Assembly (NCBI GenBank): GCA_018340375.1
Contig: JAFFJZ010000001.1
Coordinates: 68,564,001-68,628,000 of the forward strand
Source of the DNA: Gonatopus flavifemur
Lineage: Eukaryota > Arthropoda > Insecta > Hymenoptera > Dryinidae
Length of the DNA: 64,000 bases
Reading direction: 5' to 3'
Positions 59,815 to 64,000 of this stretch are shown piece by piece (position 1 is the stretch's first letter; each line of letters begins with the position of its first letter). A program made the position numbers and the translations under genes. The notes below the pieces were generated by a model that worked only from the letters and a program-made list of their open reading frames with translations, was not told the DNA's origin and made no database searches.

Positions 59815-62573
59815 GTTTAAAATGAAACATTAATGCATAAATAAGAACCATCAATGATTTGCCTTGATACAATTGATGTCTTATAATAAGATACTGATGA
59901 CATATTTTGAGAATTCAGTCTCAATCAGTTTCCGCAGCACGGAGATCTTAGAATTTGTGTATAATCCCGACTCTTGCTTGAGAGAATGCTCAATGAGGAT
60001 TCTATATTCAATTAATTTCGAAACTGAGAAAAACTTTGAGAATCTATCAGCAAAAAATCCAAAGTTCAAGCAATCCAAGGATAAACATAAACCCATACAT
60101 ATTGTATATCACATTCTAAGTTGAATCACGGAAGTCAAAACCCTCGGAAAGGATTCCAATGCATGATAAATTGTGTTCAGAATTATATGATCGTGAGATA
60201 CAATTAACGTTCAAATATTTCCTTGTAAATTGAATACTCATTTGCAATAATTCATATCATTGCACCAACATCTTTAATCAATTCAGAAAATTTTCAACGG
60301 CCACATTCATTTATATAAAATATTTCATCGTTATGGTCACGAAATATTTTTACTGTTCATAATGATTTATTCGTTTAATGATAATGAATGATGAATGTTT
60401 TTACAAGATACAAAGTTAAAGTACTTTATTTCCATACTTCTTGATATTTCATCAACACTTCAAATACCTCCCATGTCATTTTCTACTTCAAGAATTCCAA
60501 TGAATATTCTTCAAAAGCTTATGAATATTTCATACACCTATTTTGAATATCATAAAGCAATTCTCAGACAATTTTACTACGTAATATACTCATTTGATCG
60601 CTCACCAAAATCTCATTTCTATGAAAAAAATACAACTGCAACGATTTGAAAATCGATATTACGACGAATTACATAGATTCGGAAAGAATTCTAAACTTCT
60701 TCCCTGCATCACTCATCACAGCTTCTATACTTCTAAGAACTGTCGATTATTATTTTTTCCAAGAACGAGAAACATAACTTCTCTGAAAGTTTGATTATTT
60801 TTTCCTCATATCTGGTAAACGTTAGATAGTATATTTTCAAATTTCACATTCTTCAAATACACGTATGAAAAGATGTAATTTAGTATTATCTCTTCGTGCC
60901 AGCTCCTTCGATTTGGTGCTAATCAAATTTAGTTGCTGTCTTTCATTTATGGTAATTCAATTCGATTTCCAATGAATTATCGTGTACTTTCAATTTCTGA
61001 AATCGACGTCAACGGATGACAAATGAATTTAGGTCTTATTCCGTTCTTAAACTGCAGTGAGGAACGTGGTTGTGTATTGATAAATGATAAGACATGCCTC
61101 GAAGTTACAGAGATAAAAAGAGGGTAGATTTTGTGAGTAAGTGATTTTTCTTCATTAAAGAAGAGAAAGAATTGGTAATTTGGATATCCTCTTAGGAACA
61201 AGAATGAAATGAATTTTCCCACGCAACACTTTTTTTCTTCAAGATATATTGAGAACATTTGAGGGAAGTTCGACAAACCCTACGGATAGTAACAGAGGAT
61301 TTCTTTCAGGCGTCTCAAACGTTTCATTACCGTGGGTACTCGTGTTGCATAAAATGCCTCAATACGGTCTCTGTTCCTAAATCTGAAGAATTATACTTTT
61401 TCAGGGTATAAAATTCAATACAAAATTCAGATGGTTCTAGAAGTATTATAACCTTGAATCATAGATTTTCACTCTAGAAGAGTGCTAATGTCCTTATCAA
61501 AATTCGTAGAGCAGCATATTACTGCAGTATCACAATATCTCAGTAATATTATAAAAGTATTCGAAAAGGTTCTGGAGAAATTAGTACTGTTTAGGTAGAA
61601 TAGTAGCAATAATAATCACAACGAGAAAAGTGATCAAACATGAATCGCTCTACTGTCATTTCTAAATGATGAATGTCAACTGTCGGTGACTTATCTTATT
61701 CATTTAAAATACAATATGTCACACATACCAATGCTTGTTAGTTGGAAAAACGCTGATAATGTGATAAAAGAGAATAATACCAGAGTATTTTTGAGTAATC
61801 CAATCGGTGCATATGAATTCGAATATATTAATTCCCATACTTTCTGTATCGATCTGTCATCGAATTCTTCAAATCCGAATCAGCGAATTCCATTGATTTG
61901 GATTAGAAGACAAAAAATAATATAAGCTAAAGCAACGTCGATCAGCAGAAAAATAGGAATTCTTGTCAAGAGAGACCAGTTAATAACGTCCATCGCTTTT
62001 ATTTAACGATCGAAACCAGCAACCCGTTAAAGCCCCCCCCCCCCCCCGTCCTCTGCTCCTTATCGATGTCGTGTCAAGGAACGAAGCAATTGTCGTTCCA
62101 GAGACTTCAAAGCTTTCCCTCTTACTCTTTCTCTTCCCCCATATTAGATACCGACCCTCAAAACATTTCCTTTTCTTATCCTACTCCTCTGCATCGTCAT
62201 TTGTAACGAGATCTCCTGCTTTGCCGGAGAAAATGTCTGAAACAATGGTGAATGAGAAATCAAATGTCTGATGAATATCAACTGCCCATAGGGGAAGGAC
62301 AACACGGACCGGTACTGGCTCAGTACTGCTGCTACAGTTGCTAGTACAGGCTAATCCGAAGCTACCGGAATTACTAAAACTGTCAGGAAATCGACATGAT
62401 AACATCATTTTACGCAAGGGCCAGTTTCCTATGGTAGAACTCTGGCATTCATCTCAAAAGTATGAATACATTTAATACTGAATAAATAATGTCTGTCCAA
62501 CAGGTGAAAAATGGTAATGACCCTGAATAACAGTCATTGTTTCTGTCGGAATCTAGAAAATACAACTTTGTCA
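59815..62573. other. Interval with no recognised gene
   Basis: Unique AT-rich sequence with small, unconvincing open frames. It contains the C15 run at 62033. Confidence 0.5.
62033..62047. repeat. C15 homopolymer
   Basis: Fifteen consecutive C residues. The true length may differ. Confidence 0.9.
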
Positions 62574-62703
62574 CAGAGTTCGTAACAAATTTATAGTACA
62601 CTTCGTTGATTGGTGTATTCCCATAGAATTGAAGATATGATTAGGTCTATCCAAAAGAATATACCAACTAACGCCGTGTACGGTAATTTGTTACGAACTC
62701 CGC
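62574..62703. repeat. 130-bp hairpin
   Basis: GAGTTCGTAACAAATTTATA (about 62576) pairs with the complement of 62702 leftward, and pairing continues through GTACAC and TTGATTGGTGTATTC. Arms are about 47 nt with several mismatches, and the loop is about 35 nt. Probably a small fold-back element. Confidence 0.7.
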
Positions 62704-62934
62704 CTCGCCAGTACTAGGCCATTTGTCAACTCTAGCAATTCCCACATGAGTGAGTAGATATACGGTATGAATTTTGTACATAGATTCCAGTTATCGACAT
62801 TTATCGACACCTCAAGCCAAAATTCGAACCATCGCTCCCAGTTATATATTAGATTTGTGCTTTTGGAAAGTTCGAACTTGCAAGTTATCTGTTCATGTTC
62901 CCCTATCAGTTTATTTATTTTGAACCATACACTG

Positions 62935-63135
62935 AAAGAAATGTGTAGTTATGGTAACGATATGAAGTATGGTTATGACAGATAGCTGCAGTAGCGATAA
63001 CAATCTAGATTGTTTCATACTCATCTGGATCGTTTCTGGAACGATCCATTCAGTTTGTGGTAACAATACCGACATCCCTATACTTCAGATAGCTATAACA
63101 GTGAGATAGTATTGTTATGAAAGCAATATTTTTTC
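62935..63135. repeat. GTTATGGTAACAATA word cluster
   Basis: CACTGAAAGAAATG after TA at 62933 looks like a CACTG-class left end. Repeated GTTATGGTAAC, GTGGTAACAATA and TATTGTTATG words follow in both orientations. I could not find a matching right terminus. Confidence 0.4.
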
Positions 63136-63899
63136 TTCTAACACACTTCAACTGGTATGACTTATTGTATCATAAATCATTATGAGTAATAACAAATCAT
63201 CATCAGTGATAATTTTACATAACGCCGAATTCTAAAAATTCATATTACCCAGATAATATCCACGCAACTCGATATTGCCTTCCGTAAGACGTCAAACTCC
63301 CCAGCATTTTATCCCTCCCCTTGTATTTTTTCCCACCTCATGGGTCGAGTTTTGAGTAAAAGTGTCGATAAGTGTCGGTAATATGAATCTATATATAGAA
63401 TCCCCTCTGTATATACCTCCTCAATTGATATAATTAAGCATCTTATCCCCCGCGAACACGTCAGACTTTTTTTAACTTCTTCTTCCTCTCTCATTATTTT
63501 CCGTTTTGAATTTTAATCGGCAAGGGAGAAAAAACACTATCGACACGAATAGAGATTATTGAACTTCGCTGTCAAATTGTCTTGCGAATCCTCAGTTGAG
63601 ACATTCGATTCGAAGTATTGAAATGAAATTCTCGTGCTCGATGATCTAGAAAATAAATTCAAGCGAAATGAATTGTTTCGAATCAGGAGAATCAAATCGA
63701 TCGCTATGAACAGTCTTCTGAAGAGAAATCGAGCAATGTCAAGATTTCGATGGGAGATAACGCGTGGAAGTATTATATTGTCTGACTTTTATTGAGATTT
63801 GGAATCGTTTTATTGGATTTGGTGGTATGTACTTGGTTCGCAAAGATAGTTACACACTTGTCAACGAATCCTTTGTTTGAAAGCATGTAACATAACTTT
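63136..63899. other. Interval with no recognised gene
   Basis: Unique AT-rich sequence. Nothing recognised. Confidence 0.5.
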
Positions 63900-64000
63900 A
63901 AAACCTCATATAATTTAGATAGAATTAGATACAAATCATATATAACCTGTATCGAATTGTATATGAATTATATATAATTCTGAGAATTTTTCCACTCGAG
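63900..64000. mobile_element. O-like element at the right edge
   Basis: ATATATAATTC words in both orientations end in GAATTTTTCCACTCGAG, matching the right end of O1 (GAATTTTTCCCCTCGG) apart from a few changes. The left limit is unclear and the window ends at about the terminus. Confidence 0.5.

Noticed and set aside
62820..62845. B-box-like ATTCGAACC on the complementary strand
   Set aside because: No A box at the proper distance.
1..64000. Retrotransposons (LINE or LTR), helitrons, CRISPR arrays, rRNA genes
   Set aside because: No reverse transcriptase, integrase or helicase motif, no long terminal direct repeat, no spaced direct-repeat array and no rRNA-like sequence was seen.

Overview
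This 64-kb window looks like AT-rich, gene-poor nuclear DNA of an animal, most likely an insect. I could not identify a single host gene with confidence. The organism is inferred from two mariner transposons, one of the mellifera type and one of the irritans type. Both types are widespread in insects. There is no operon structure, ribosome-binding-site pattern or CRISPR array, so a bacterial or phage origin can be excluded.

About 22 kb (roughly one third) is recognisable mobile DNA, nearly all of it non-autonomous elements with terminal inverted repeats (TIRs). From left to right: a truncated copy of family A (1-474); a GAGTGAAAATTCACTC word array (4121-4323); full-length A2 (4763-6461) carrying family B copy B1; element Q (9802-11335) carrying C1; the large fold-back H (13151-15705); fold-back P (20680-21102); a dead irritans-type mariner (to 26151) split by elements G and D, with D itself containing E and F; long-TIR element M (31406-32755) carrying I; C2 (33333-34241); A3 (34834-35855); a TTGGC-rich tandem/inverted array (37770-38710); small element O1 (40376-40494); hairpins at 44130 and 46960; N (46057-46242); a nest of B3, L and B4 (about 47790-50263); K (55275-55872) with a nested element; an uninterrupted mellifera-type mariner (56416-57668); C3 (58980-59812); and a second O-like terminus at the right edge.

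The main discovery candidate is a class of elements with one shared architecture. They begin CCC and end GGG, duplicate exactly 2 bp of target of varying sequence (AT, AC, AA, AG, CA or TA), and have arms built from one short family-specific word repeated many times in both orientations. Examples of the word are TGATCAGGC in B, TTGGC in C, CGTATACGAAGC in F, GGATGGAAATGGAT in G and AACGT in I. Four insertions (B1, G, D and the 108-bp core of A) can be checked inside this window against empty sites, restored mariner codons or paralogous copies. A second class has CAC(T/G)G termini and TA duplications (A, Q, N and the element inside K).

The intervals between elements hold no recognisable gene. 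Two longer open frames (40997-41617 and 51425-51961) are listed only as low-confidence candidates. The window is best read as an intergenic region or a very long intron that has absorbed several layers of transposition.
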